Under the pieces are notes generated by a model. The model was not told the DNA's origin, searched no databases, and saw only the letters and a list, made by a program, of their open reading frames with translations. The position numbers were made by a program, and so were the translations under genes. Positions 48,137 through 56,984 of a stretch of DNA of 64,000 nt are shown piece after piece (position 1 is the stretch's first letter; each line of letters starts with the position of its first letter). This DNA comes from Chryseobacterium cucumeris (GTDB taxonomy: Bacteria; Bacteroidota; Bacteroidia; Flavobacteriales; Weeksellaceae), in NCBI RefSeq assembly GCF_001593385.1, contig NZ_LUVZ01000003.1, forward strand, positions 62,001-126,000, given 5' to 3'.

Positions 48137-48559
48137 TTATTTTATTTTCATCATGGTTACTAATGAGGTGGCTACATGACTTTCAGAATCAGAACCTTCG
48201 GTCTGGACATAGATTTCCGTTCTCACCACAACAATTTTCCCTCCCCCTTTGATAACATAGGATTTCGAAATCAAAGCATCACCCATTGCCGGACGAAGGT
48301 AGTTCACTTTCAATTCAACGGTCACTACATAACAGTCTTCCGGATAATGGCTCACAGCGGCATATCCTGAAGAAACGTCTACCAGAGAGGCGATCATTGC
48401 GCCATTGAACATGCCTGCTTTTCGGGTCATCATTTCCATCTTAGGGATCTTCATCGATATAAAATCAGTTTCTACTTCCAGCAGTTCTGCTTTATAGAAT
48501 TTCAAGGTTTCCGAGCGGCTGAAGCTGTCTGTAATGAGTTTCTTTTTTTCTGGTGTCAT
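48137..48559 (-). CDS. Hotdog-fold thioesterase-like protein (PaaI/DUF4442 type)
   Basis: About 140 residues with ATG at 48559 (MTPEKKKLITDSFSRSE). The hotdog helix and strand pattern is AGMFNGAMIASLVDVSSGYAAVSHYPEDCYVVTVELKVNYLRPAMGDALISKS. A catalytic acidic residue lies in the helix (LVDVSSG). It probably hydrolyses an acyl-CoA thioester; the substrate is unknown. Confidence 0.82.
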   Translation of the reverse strand: MTPEKKKLITDSFSRSETLKFYKAELLEVETDFISMKIPKMEMMTRKAGMFNGAMIASLVDVSSGYAAVSHYPEDCYVVTVELKVNYLRPAMGDALISKSYVIKGGGKIVVVRTEIYVQTEGSDSESHVATSLVTMMKIK

Positions 48560-48630
48560 GGATTTTATTTTAAACAAAGGTAAGCGCTATAAAGTTTTTG
48601 ATCTCAATGATCTTTCAATTTTTCATTAAA

Positions 48631-48658
48631 AAGCCGCTCCATGAACAGGAAACGGCTT
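48631..48658 (-). terminator. Terminator of the GMC fragment
   Basis: Stem AAGCCG / CGGCTT (48631-48636, 48653-48658) with a T-run on the minus strand; it survives beyond the truncated gene. Confidence 0.6.
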
Positions 48659-48681
48659 CTTTCCAAGTTTTTAAACCCTGC

Positions 48682-49047
48682 TTACACAACAAATGATAAT
48701 TTTTCAGATAAACCTGACGCTTTCAGATGATGATCTTCTCTGATCATATCGGCTTCTTTTTCACCAATCATAATGGTAGGTGCGTTGGTATTTCCGGAAA
48801 CCACATCCGGCATGATCGATACGTCAGCTATCCTTAATCCTTTTATTCCATATACTCTCAGTCTCGGATCTACTACAGAAAGGCTGTCGATTCCCATTTT
48901 ACAGGTTCCGGTCATATGATGATAGGTGGAACATGATTTTTTAATATAATCTATCACTTCCTCTTTTGTTTTTCCCATTTCGCGGCATATTTCAACACAT
49001 TGATAAAGTGCTTCCAGATCGGATTCTTCAGAAAGAATCCTTATCAA
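48682..49047 (-). pseudogene. GMC oxidoreductase, C-terminal fragment
   Basis: About 120 residues matching only the end of a GMC flavoenzyme such as choline dehydrogenase, which is normally about 530 residues. The catalytic-histidine region [12 protein letters not shown] and the FAD-contacting [44 protein letters not shown] are intact. No N-terminal FAD domain is present; upstream of about 49040 the frame becomes unrelated and stops, and the only start is a TTG. A deletion or rearrangement removed the 5' three quarters of the gene. Confidence 0.85.
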
Positions 49048-49050
49048 TCT

Positions 49051-49146
49051 GAGAGATATGAACTGGAGCTGGCTATGATTTTATGTAAGCATCATGAGGA
49101 GATTAAAAGCGATGTGGATGGCTGGTATGACGAGTTATTCCGGTAA
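49051..49146 (+). pseudogene. Possible gene tail of unknown origin
   Basis: A 31-codon frame ([30 protein letters not shown]) ending at TAA has a convincing helical, charged composition but no start, and begins where the GMC fragment stops. I cannot name its family. Confidence 0.35.
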
Positions 49147-49180
49147 AACCACCTGTCAAAAAAAGTGTAAGGCCGGATTT

Positions 49181-49331
49181 CTTCGGAATGAAATTTACGA
49201 CGTTTAGTTTATTCGTACATAATGTGGTTTCGTAAGAATCTCTGGATAGATAGGTTGAAAAACGCAAAGTCGCCAATTGTCGCCAAACTATTTGTTTTTG
49301 AAGCGTTAAGATTTGATCTCCGATAAAATAT
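49181..49331. repeat. 150-bp dispersed repeat, copy 1 (degenerate)
   Basis: It shares with 51095-51248 the ordered blocks CGTTT...TTATTCGTAC, GATAGATAGGTTG-AAAACGCAAAG and TTGATCTCCGATAAAAT, in the same orientation. Confidence 0.55.
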
Positions 49332-49405
49332 AATATTGCTTTACATTTACAAAAAAATTTATTTAACTTTCCTATTATTGAATTCAAAAACTCACGTACT
49401 CCATT

Positions 49406-50257
49406 ATGCTGAATGATTACAAAAAACACGAATTGTTTGGGAAAACCCTGATACAGAAAATTGATATATCAGGGTCCTTCAGGTATGATTTTCCGGTTTC
49501 GGAGCAAGCCTGCTTTCTGTATGTGCTTAAAGGTGAGTTTCAGTACAAAACAGAGGAACAGGAGTTTGATGTTTCTGCAAATTATTCTCTTTTTCTGAAC
49601 TGTATCAGCTCCGGAAAACATATTCAGAACTCAGCGTCAGAAGATCATTGTGAGATTGTGATCGTTACGTTCTATCCTGACATCCTGAAAAAAATCTATG
49701 ACAGAGAATTGCCTTTATTACTGCAAAAACCTTCCGATATCGTTTCGAATAAATCCAATGAGAAAATAAACAATGACTTTCTGATTCAGAAGTATGTAGA
49801 AGGGCTGCTTTTTTATTTTGAAAACCCTTCCCTCGTTAATGAAGATATATTGGTTCTAAAACTCAAGGAAATCATTTTGCTGTTGGCTCAGTCACAGAAT
49901 GCTAAGGCCGTTCAGCTGATCCTGTCACAGCTTTTCTCTCCCACCACCTATTCTTTTAAGCAAATCATTGAAGCGAATTTATTTTCACAGCTAACAATCG
50001 AACAGCTTGCTGAGCAAAGCAATTTAAGTGTATCATCTTTCAAAAGAGAATTTTCAAAACTTTACAACGATACCCCCGCCAATTATATAAGAAACAAAAA
50101 ACTGGAAAAAGCCGCCGAATTACTTTTAATATCCGATGAACGCATTACCGATATCGCGTTCGAATGCGGATTCAACGATCTGGCCACTTTTACCAAAAAC
50201 TTCAGCGATAAATTTCATATAACGCCCTCCAATTACCGCCAGGAAAGGAAAGGATGA
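49406..50257 (+). CDS. AraC-family transcriptional regulator
   Basis: A 283-residue regulator. The N-terminal cupin-like sensor (about 1-160) has no recognisable ligand motif. The C-terminal double HTH is about 185-283 (SQLTIEQLAEQSNLSVSSFKREFSKLYNDTPANYIRNKKLEKAAELLLISDERITDIAFECGFNDLATFTKNFSDKFHITPSNYRQ). It lies before a membrane protein gene (50451) that it may control. Confidence 0.9.
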   Translation: MLNDYKKHELFGKTLIQKIDISGSFRYDFPVSEQACFLYVLKGEFQYKTEEQEFDVSANYSLFLNCISSGKHIQNSASEDHCEIVIVTFYPDILKKIYDRELPLLLQKPSDIVSNKSNEKINNDFLIQKYVEGLLFYFENPSLVNEDILVLKLKEIILLLAQSQNAKAVQLILSQLFSPTTYSFKQIIEANLFSQLTIEQLAEQSNLSVSSFKREFSKLYNDTPANYIRNKKLEKAAELLLISDERITDIAFECGFNDLATFTKNFSDKFHITPSNYRQERKG

Positions 50258-50450
50258 TAATCGTACCTTTTTAAAGATTATGAATGTATTTCCTGTTTTG
50301 ATAAGGAGTTCTTTTTTGAACCAAAATCCCAAATTCTTGAACTAAATCACAAAATCATTTCTGTATTTCTATCGCAAATTTGTACTGTCAGTTACAGGGA
50401 ACAGTAATATACCTGCAGCTTATAAGTATCAATTTTAAAATACAATCAAT

Positions 50451-50942
50451 ATGAATCTATCAGGTTTAGGAATTTTTCACACTATTATTGGCGTAACAGC
50501 TCTTATTGGCGCAGTGATAGGATTTATCAGATATGGTAAAATCAATCTGGCTCAGCCGTCAGGAAAAGTCTATTTTTATGCGACGGCCGTCACTTCACTT
50601 ACAGCATTAGGTATCTCCAAAAACGGAGGTTTTAATGCAGGACATGTGTTCTCATTATTTATCCTTGTTTTGATCACTGTGGCCTATTTTCTTTTTGCCA
50701 ATAAAAAAGAAAGTAAGAAAGCCAGGTATTTTGAGAATTTCCTGTTGTCATTCAGCTTTTTCCTGTCGCTGGTTCCCACTGTTAACGAGACATTCACACG
50801 GGTTCCGATTGGACATCCTTTGGCTAAAGATATCAAAGATCCCATCATCGGGCAGACTCTTCTTGTTATTCTTCTGCTTTTTATTGTTGGATCTGTTTTT
50901 CAGTTTATCAAACAGAAAAGGGAGAATGTTGAAGTTTCATGA
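50451..50942 (+). CDS. Four-helix membrane protein, unknown function
   Basis: A 163-residue membrane protein with four helices (about 5-25, 43-58, 62-85, 135-155). There is no known family motif. It is 194 bp downstream of the AraC gene in the same orientation. Confidence 0.65.
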   Translation: MNLSGLGIFHTIIGVTALIGAVIGFIRYGKINLAQPSGKVYFYATAVTSLTALGISKNGGFNAGHVFSLFILVLITVAYFLFANKKESKKARYFENFLLSFSFFLSLVPTVNETFTRVPIGHPLAKDIKDPIIGQTLLVILLLFIVGSVFQFIKQKRENVEVS

Positions 50943-50969
50943 TGACACGGTATTTAAGAAACTGTAAAA

Positions 50970-51040
50970 CCACCCCGTCAAAAATTCTTTGAATTTTGGC
51001 CACCCCTCCACTGGAGGGGAATTTTTACGTCTTTAGTTGG
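50970..51040 (+). repeat. 71-bp double-hairpin repeat, copy 1
   Basis: It contains two dyads, AAAATTCTTTGAATTTT and CCCCTCCACTGGAGGGG. The same 71-bp unit with scattered changes, including compensating ones, is at 56867-56937. Confidence 0.8.
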
Positions 51041-51094
51041 GGTATTTGTAAATAGGATAACTATTCTAATTCTAAAAATAATTGTATGGTTGGC

Positions 51095-51248
51095 TTCCGC
51101 TGAATAACAAATACAACGTTTTGCTTATCCGTACACTTTGTCATTCCATAGAATCTATGTATAGATGGGTTGGAAAACGCAAAGGCGCAAGTTTTGCTCC
51201 TAAGTTTTATATTGTAAGACGCAAGGATTTTATCTCCGATAAAATGTG
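51095..51248. repeat. 150-bp dispersed repeat, copy 2
   Basis: Same order of conserved blocks as 49181-49331, including TATAGATGGGTTGGAAAACG and TTTTATCTCCGATAAAAT. Short pieces with ACGCAAAGG recur at about 53750 and 54834. Confidence 0.55.
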
Positions 51249-51363
51249 ATAACATCAAAAGCTGAATCACCTATCTGCGCCAAGTTCATGCAATTATTTT
51301 ATTATCTTTGAGAGAATGTTTATCTCATTCCATTATGTATAGCGTATACAAAAAACTATTGCG

Positions 51364-51412
51364 TTTGGCTGGGAGTCAAAAGGCCACGGGTTCGAATCCC
51401 GTATTCTCCACC
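51364..51412 (+). tRNA. tRNA 3'-half remnant, Pro(GGG)-like anticodon
   Basis: Anticodon stem TTTGG/TCAAA closes a 7-base loop CTGGGAG (T33, GGG at 34-36). A 5-base variable loop, a perfect T-arm ACGGG-TTCGAAT-CCCGT and the acceptor 3' strand ATTCTCC-A-CC follow. Expected D-arm and 5' acceptor are absent at the right distance; a partial match AGAGAAT is about 26 bases too far upstream (51311). It is therefore a truncated or disrupted tRNA, perhaps an att-site remnant. Confidence 0.55.
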
Positions 51413-51478
51413 TGATAATTCCAGTTAGTTTATTCTTTCCAAATGGTAGCTGATAATTTAGATTAAGTATACTATTGA

Positions 51479-53605
51479 TTAGCTCAATTGCACCTGGAAA
51501 TCATCACTTAAAGTCAAAACACCTTCTGTGATTGCTTCCGGGTGGGTAGAGAAGCCTTTTAATTTTGAAGTTTTTCCTTTTAATACCAAATCTAAAAGTT
51601 GTTTATCGGATAGTTTCTTGCCGAAGATTTCGAACGTAATTTTAAAACCGCAGTTTTTGAAATCGGAGCAGCCTACAGCGGTTTTTCCTTTGATCAGATT
51701 ATGTTCTTTACATTTCGGGCATTTCGTTTCTTCCCAGGACTGAAGTTCTTTTTTCTGTGCGGGTTCTCTTTTTTTCTTCTCCTTGACTTCTTCTTTTTCT
51801 TCTTCCTGGAGGGTAATTACTTTTCCTTTTCCGTACACCACTTTTTCAGTGAGTTCTGTCACCATCTGAATCAGTTCTTCTTTGAAAAGATTAGCTTCAT
51901 ACTCTCCTTTTTCAATTTTACGAAGTTTGGATTCCCATTCTCCGGTCAGTTCCGGGCTTTTTAACAGTTCGTCTTCGATGGTATCGATCAGCTGGATTCC
52001 GGTTTGGGTAGCGATCAGATTTTTTCTTTTTTTCTCGATGTATTTTCTTTTGAAAAGGGTTTCGATGATGTTGGCACGGGTAGATGGTCTTCCGATCCCG
52101 TTGTTTTTCAGCATTTCACGCAATTCTTCATCTTCAACCTGTTTTCCGGCAGTTTCCATCGCTCTCAGCAGTGTTGCTTCGGTATAAGGTTTTGGAGGCG
52201 TTGTTTTTCCCTGGTGAATCATCGGATCGTGGGGTCCGGTTTCTCCTACAGTAAATTCAGGGATGGTTTGTTCTTCCTCTTTTTCTTTTTCCTTATCGGT
52301 GGTTTCTTCTTTAGGCTCTTTGGCGTAAACGGCTCTCCATCCTGCTTCAAGAACCTGTCTTCCACTGGTTTTGAAAGGAATGGTTCCTACTTTTCCTTCT
52401 ACCAAAGTATTGGAAATTTTACATTCCGGATAGAATACTGCTATAAAACGTTTTGCAATCAGATCATAAATCAGTTTTTCTTCTCTGCTCAAATTCTGAG
52501 AAGGCGGAATTTCCGTAGGAATGATCGCATGGTGATCGGTTACTTTGGTATCGTCGAAAACCGCTTTTGATTTTGGAATCGGAGCTTCCAGCAACGGAGC
52601 AATCAGATCCTGATAAGGATACATTTTCTGAAGAATTCCTGCAATTTTCGGATATAAACTATCTGATAAGTAGGTGGTATCAACACGGGGATAAGTTACG
52701 TGCTTCTTTTCGTAAAGACTTTGCACATAGTTCAAGGTATTTTCTGCTGAATACCCGTATTTTTTATTGGCTTCTACCTGAAGTCCGGTCAAATCGAAAA
52801 GCCGTGGATTTTTTTCTTTTCCTTCTTTAATTTCGAAAGAAACGATCTCAAAAGGATTTACTTTAAGATATTCCAATCCTTTTTCTGCACGTTCCAACGT
52901 TTTTAAACGGTCAATGGCTGCATTGAAAATCACGTCACGGTATTTGGTTTTCAGTTCCCAATATTCTTCCGTGGTAAAGGCATCGATTTCTTTCTGACGC
53001 TGCACAAGCATCGCCAATGTAGGAGTCTGCACTCTTCCAATGGAAAGAACTGCTTTATTTCCCCCAAATTTTTTCGTAAATAGTCTCGTAGCATTGATTC
53101 CCAATAACCAATCTCCTATGGCTCTGGCATTTCCGGCCAGATAAAGGTTTTTATAATCTTCTGCCGGTTTTAAACTGGCAAATCCTTCTTTAATAGCATC
53201 TTCCGTTAGTGAAGAAATCCATAAACGCTGAATCGGTTTGTTGCATTTTGCTTTCTGCAACACCCAACGCTGAATCAGTTCTCCTTCCTGCCCGGCATCC
53301 CCGCAGTTAATGACCTCATCACATTCTTCAACTAACTTTTCAATGACTTTAAACTGATTTTCAACACCTTTATTAGGGATCAGCTTGATTCCAAAGCTGC
53401 TGGGAATAATCGGCAGTGAAAAAAGGTTCCAGGATTTGAACTGTGGACCGTAGTCGTGTGGTTCTTTCAGGGTACAAAGGTGTCCGAACGTCCATGTTAC
53501 GCAATAGCCGTTTCCTTCCATATAGCCTTGTTTAGGCGTGGTAGCGCCCAATACTTTGGCGATATCTCTGGCAACACTGGGTTTCTCGGCAATACATAAT
53601 TTCAT
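51479..53605 (-). CDS. topB: DNA topoisomerase III
   Basis: A 708-residue type IA topoisomerase; the ATG at 53605 (MKLCIAEKPSVARDIAKVLG) begins the Toprim domain directly. Catalytic Tyr305 lies in VTYPRVDTTYLS. Toprim acidic residues are in NCGDAGQEGELIQRW. A Lys/Glu-rich linker (about 590-630) precedes one zinc-ribbon-like module (CPKCKEHNLIKGKTAVGCSDFKNCGFKI). It relaxes and decatenates DNA. TopB is common both on chromosomes and in mobile elements of Bacteroidetes; no mobility genes are adjacent. Confidence 0.93.
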   Translation of the reverse strand: MKLCIAEKPSVARDIAKVLGATTPKQGYMEGNGYCVTWTFGHLCTLKEPHDYGPQFKSWNLFSLPIIPSSFGIKLIPNKGVENQFKVIEKLVEECDEVINCGDAGQEGELIQRWVLQKAKCNKPIQRLWISSLTEDAIKEGFASLKPAEDYKNLYLAGNARAIGDWLLGINATRLFTKKFGGNKAVLSIGRVQTPTLAMLVQRQKEIDAFTTEEYWELKTKYRDVIFNAAIDRLKTLERAEKGLEYLKVNPFEIVSFEIKEGKEKNPRLFDLTGLQVEANKKYGYSAENTLNYVQSLYEKKHVTYPRVDTTYLSDSLYPKIAGILQKMYPYQDLIAPLLEAPIPKSKAVFDDTKVTDHHAIIPTEIPPSQNLSREEKLIYDLIAKRFIAVFYPECKISNTLVEGKVGTIPFKTSGRQVLEAGWRAVYAKEPKEETTDKEKEKEEEQTIPEFTVGETGPHDPMIHQGKTTPPKPYTEATLLRAMETAGKQVEDEELREMLKNNGIGRPSTRANIIETLFKRKYIEKKRKNLIATQTGIQLIDTIEDELLKSPELTGEWESKLRKIEKGEYEANLFKEELIQMVTELTEKVVYGKGKVITLQEEEKEEVKEKKKREPAQKKELQSWEETKCPKCKEHNLIKGKTAVGCSDFKNCGFKITFEIFGKKLSDKQLLDLVLKGKTSKLKGFSTHPEAITEGVLTLSDDFQVQLS

Positions 53606-54009
53606 GAACTCGGGTTTATTGGAGGAGTGCAAAAATCGGGATTTTTTTTGACTTTGCAAATTTAGTTAAATGTTGAGGACTTAGCGTTGAGAAAGAGTAA
53701 ATTACGTCTTGTTCTATAAAAGGAGTAAAGTTTTACAATATATTTTCACGCAAAGGTTATTGGATTCTATTATTTATTTGAGGGAGCAAAGAAATGCGAC
53801 TAAAGTCGCTGATGGAGCAGAAGAATAATCCATAAGCTTGGAAAGAATCAATTTCATTGATTCCATCTTTGCTCTCTTAAAATTTAAGGGAATATATATT
53901 CAACTTTGCGTTTAACAAATTGCTTTTTAGATATATAATCGTAATTATTTTTATACAAAAAGCCCTCTAAAAAAGAGGGCCGGATCAACAATGTAATGAA
54001 ACTAGTTCA
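53606..54009. other. Intergenic region with repeat fragments
   Basis: I find no gene. It holds a piece of the ACGCAAAGG repeat (about 53750), the hairpin GCGACTAAAGTCGC (53796-53809) and the terminator at 53962-53980. Confidence 0.6.
53962..53980 (-). terminator. Terminator of the M17 N-domain gene
   Basis: Stem GCCCTCT / AGAGGGC followed on the minus strand by TTTTTG, 30 bp after the stop at 54010. Confidence 0.8.
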
Positions 54010-54738
54010 TTATTTCTTTTTTACTTCTGAAATGGCATCGGAAATTCCTCCACCTGCGGTTTCAAAGAAGGCAGGACCAGCCAGAAGGTATACTTTTTCT
54101 AATTTTTTTGTGGTGGATAATTTGTGTTCTTTCAGGTAATTTTCAGAACGGTTGGCATGTACAATTCCTCTTACTACATTTCCCGCTACCAAAGCAGTTG
54201 GAGAATCTATTCCTGCATCTTTCAGGTCACTGGCAAAGGCAAAATTGGTAACGCCTAATCTCATAGCTTCACGGGCTGCCACTTCGCCTACGGAAGTCAT
54301 TAAATCAGGGGTGAATTTATTACGGTCACCTAAACCGATCAGCAATAATTTCTTTGCAGACATCGATCCTGCAGGAGGCGTAATTAAAATCGTCTCCAAG
54401 GAATGTCCCTGAAACTGTCCTGTTTTTCTAAGATTGGTCAGTTCTCCTTTTAAAGCTTCATCAAGATGAACCAATCCGTTCAGTTTTGCCGGCAATGCCT
54501 GAGCACTGAAGATGTCACCTTCTGTATATTCGAAAACACAGGCTACCTGAAGCTGGGCGTCAGCAGACGATGGGCCCTGTACCAATCCTATCATGGAGAT
54601 TCCGTCTACGGTTCCCCAGGTTTTGGAAGTTCCGATGGCTGTTGTTTTTGCAGGAGCTGTGGTTGTAGTTTGTGCAAAGTTTAAGGTAGATAATGCTAAA
54701 GCTGCAATTAACAGTGATTGTTTTAGTGTATTTTTCAT
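54010..54738 (-). CDS. Exported stand-alone M17 peptidase N-terminal domain
   Basis: A 242-residue protein with signal peptide MKNTLKQSLLIAALALSTLNFAQ and a Thr-rich linker. Its body matches the macro-like N-terminal domain of leucyl aminopeptidases (AKLNGLVHLDEALKGELTNLRKTGQFQGHSLETILITPPAGSMSAKKLLLIGLGDRNKFT). The zinc-binding catalytic domain is absent; the frame ends normally with a terminator, so it is not an obvious truncation. A regulatory or binding role is likelier than peptidase activity. Confidence 0.8.
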   Translation of the reverse strand: MKNTLKQSLLIAALALSTLNFAQTTTTAPAKTTAIGTSKTWGTVDGISMIGLVQGPSSADAQLQVACVFEYTEGDIFSAQALPAKLNGLVHLDEALKGELTNLRKTGQFQGHSLETILITPPAGSMSAKKLLLIGLGDRNKFTPDLMTSVGEVAAREAMRLGVTNFAFASDLKDAGIDSPTALVAGNVVRGIVHANRSENYLKEHKLSTTKKLEKVYLLAGPAFFETAGGGISDAISEVKKK

Positions 54739-55007
54739 GTGATTTATTTTTTGTTGTTTGTTGTGGGTTCGGGATGCGAGTTGCGGGTTATTTTTGTTGC
54801 TGGTTTTAATTTTTGTTTGTTGGAATAACGCAAGGGCGCAAAGTTTTTTTAAGGTTTATGTTGTTAAGGCGCGAGTCGCTTCGCTCCGGCTAATTTTATT
54901 TCTTTTCAAAGGTAGTTTCTGTGATGGAGAGGTGCATTGATGTGGGATAATTGTTCAATTTATTTTCAAATGATCTCATTTTCAAATTTCAAATTCCTTG
55001 TGTGTGT

Positions 55008-56375
55008 TTAAAATTTAAATACAATTCTGGAATTGATGAAGAGTCCGTCTTTGTGGTTGTCGATTACATCGTTAATGAAAGCTCCGGTATTGAAATACTG
55101 TATTCCTGTATTAAAGGTTAAAAATGGATTGATCTTATAATTGAAACTTCCTAAAAATGCGGTTCCGATGTATCTCTTTTTTGAGTTGGAAGACGCCAGG
55201 TTTAGTGTTCCGCTGGGTCTGTAAATCCCGTCCTGGATAGAATATCTCCAGTTGAAAACTACGTCTGCCTGCACTGTTATTTTTTTACCTAAATCAATCG
55301 TTGCATAAGGATGAATATCAATTAAATTCACCGGGCCGATCTGAGGATTAAATCCAAAATACCCACCTTTCGGATACAATGGATTGAATGTTCCCAATGT
55401 TCCATCTCCTTTATTACTGTCTCCTGAAATATAATCGTTTCTAAGGTTGATGGTCGGTTTTCCTTTTACATTCTCGAACATGTATCCGATGTCTGCAGAA
55501 GCCGTCCATGCACTGATATTTCCTTTATTAAAGTTCCCAAACTGATAGGCTGCTTCGAAATTGTAAATAAAACCTCCTCCATATTTCCAGAATCTTCCGC
55601 CAAAAGTATGTCTGTTCTCATCGGAAAGCCCGTCTTCAAAACGTACATCTTTTCTGTGAATGCCTAAATAATAGAGCTCCAGATTTCCGCTTCTGGGAAT
55701 AATCCATGTGTTGTAACTTCCCCAAAGGTTGATTGATTTTGAAGATTTGTTATCAAATGCTCCCGGGCTTATTTCACTGGCAGCCATCATAAAGGCATCA
55801 GATCTGAAGTTCCCTCTTTTGTACATGAATTTTAATCCATCAAAATAGAGTCTTAAATTCGGACCTTCCCTTACCGAGATCAGTCTTCCGCTTCCATAAT
55901 CAAGTTCCTGTCTTCCGGCACGTACGGTCAACTTTTCTTTATCATTTTTCAAAATATCAACATCAATGAAAAGATTCTGAATATTCAAATGGTCTTCGTC
56001 AATAGGTCTCGGACCATTCTTTCTTCCATTTTCCCATGCACTTCTCACCTGTCCGAAAATTCTTACTCTTGAGCCCAGATGCAGATCTGCATGTACACTG
56101 TATCTTTGAATCAGAAAAGGATTGCTTCCAATTCCCATTCTTCCCCAATCTTCATTATTAAAGTCTACAAATTCCAGTCTTGCTTCTCCTCCCAATGAAA
56201 GATAATTGTTGCTTTTTTCTGCAATGGGTATGTATTTGATGGAGTTGTAAAAAGTTTTTGCAGAGTCTTTATGGGAAGCATAATCTTCATCAAACCTCAT
56301 CAACTTAAACTGAGCAGAAAGCTGAGCAGGAATAAAAATCTGCAGCAACAGTACAATGGCGATCAGTTTTTTCAT
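55008..56375 (-). CDS. Alginate-export-family outer-membrane porin
   Basis: A 455-residue beta-barrel with signal peptide MKKLIAIVLLLQIFIPAQLSAQ. The N-terminal part has ARLEFVDFNNEDWG and YSVHADLHLGSRVRIFGQVRSAWENG, and the middle has KLTVRAGRQELDYGSGRLISVREGPNLRLYFDGLKFMYK, all typical of alginate_exp proteins. It ends in Phe (SRIVFKF). Its ATG overlaps the DoxX gene stop by four bases. The transported compound is unknown. Confidence 0.85.
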   Translation of the reverse strand: MKKLIAIVLLLQIFIPAQLSAQFKLMRFDEDYASHKDSAKTFYNSIKYIPIAEKSNNYLSLGGEARLEFVDFNNEDWGRMGIGSNPFLIQRYSVHADLHLGSRVRIFGQVRSAWENGRKNGPRPIDEDHLNIQNLFIDVDILKNDKEKLTVRAGRQELDYGSGRLISVREGPNLRLYFDGLKFMYKRGNFRSDAFMMAASEISPGAFDNKSSKSINLWGSYNTWIIPRSGNLELYYLGIHRKDVRFEDGLSDENRHTFGGRFWKYGGGFIYNFEAAYQFGNFNKGNISAWTASADIGYMFENVKGKPTINLRNDYISGDSNKGDGTLGTFNPLYPKGGYFGFNPQIGPVNLIDIHPYATIDLGKKITVQADVVFNWRYSIQDGIYRPSGTLNLASSNSKKRYIGTAFLGSFNYKINPFLTFNTGIQYFNTGAFINDVIDNHKDGLFINSRIVFKF

Positions 56376-56803
56376 GATGATTTCTTTGTTAAATTATGAT
56401 CCACCGAATATCTTCCAGCTCCCATAAACAGTAAAAACAGATAACATAAACTGTACATAAAAGGAGTATCTTTCACCAGTAAAGCATCATTCCAATGAAG
56501 TATAAAATATCCTGTAAGGGTCACTGCCAGGATTGGTAATACTGCAATTCTTGTGAAAAAACCAAAGATCACAAATACCGGAAATATCAGATTGGCTGCA
56601 TCAGCAAAAAGACTGTTGAAAGCTTCAGGAAGATGCAGCGGGTTGGGTACCTGCTCTGCTTCTGAAACGCCTACTCCTATTTTTTTTAATCCGTGCGCTA
56701 CGATTAATTCTACAGAAAGGAAGATTCTGAAAGCTAGAAGGGCAGCATCTGTTAATTTTCTTCCAGGATTGGTATTGGTGATGATATGGATTAACTTTTT
56801 CAT
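56372..56803 (-). CDS. DoxX-family membrane protein
   Basis: A 143-residue DoxX protein with four helices (AALLAFRIFLSVELIVAHGLKKIG, ANLIFPVFVIFGFFTRIAVLPILAVTLTGYF). Family members are linked to redox or envelope functions without a proven reaction here. It overlaps the porin start. Confidence 0.85.
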   Translation of the reverse strand: MKKLIHIITNTNPGRKLTDAALLAFRIFLSVELIVAHGLKKIGVGVSEAEQVPNPLHLPEAFNSLFADAANLIFPVFVIFGFFTRIAVLPILAVTLTGYFILHWNDALLVKDTPFMYSLCYLFLLFMGAGRYSVDHNLTKKSS

Positions 56804-56866
56804 GATTGGAATAAATTTTAGCTATGAATTAAATTGATTGTCGTGATTGTATTAATGCTGGGTTGA

Positions 56867-56937
56867 CCACCCCGTCAAAAATTCAAAGAATTTTTGCCAC
56901 CCCTCCAAAGGAGGGGAATTTTCACCCCTTCAGTTGG
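56867..56937 (+). repeat. 71-bp double-hairpin repeat, copy 2
   Basis: Same unit and orientation as 50970-51040; the loops differ (AAATTCAAAGAATTTTT, CCCCTCCAAAGGAGGGG) while stems are kept. Confidence 0.8.
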
Positions 56938-56984
56938 AACGTTGGTTGATACTTGAATAATTAAAAACTTTTATGGCTAAAAAA

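Larger units (their letters stand above)
49048..49405. other. Gene-poor junction region next to the GMC fragment
   Basis: It holds a short plus-strand coding-like stretch (49051-49146, ending ...YDELFR then stop) and a degenerate copy of a 150-bp dispersed repeat (49181-49331). I see no complete gene. Confidence 0.6.
50943..51478. other. Gene-free region with repeats and a tRNA remnant
   Basis: It contains the 71-bp repeat copy 1 (50970-51040), the 150-bp repeat copy 2 (51095-51248) and the 3' half of a tRNA-like sequence (51364-51412). No open frame in it looks coding. Confidence 0.7.

Noticed and set aside
49103..49429. 108-codon minus-strand frame
   Set aside because: It runs through a dispersed repeat; no family features and it overlaps the AraC start.
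51701..52570. Phe/Ser-rich plus-strand frames over topB
   Set aside because: They are antisense to the Lys/Glu-rich part of topoisomerase III; composition (runs of Phe from GAA/AAA complement) is the signature of a shadow frame.
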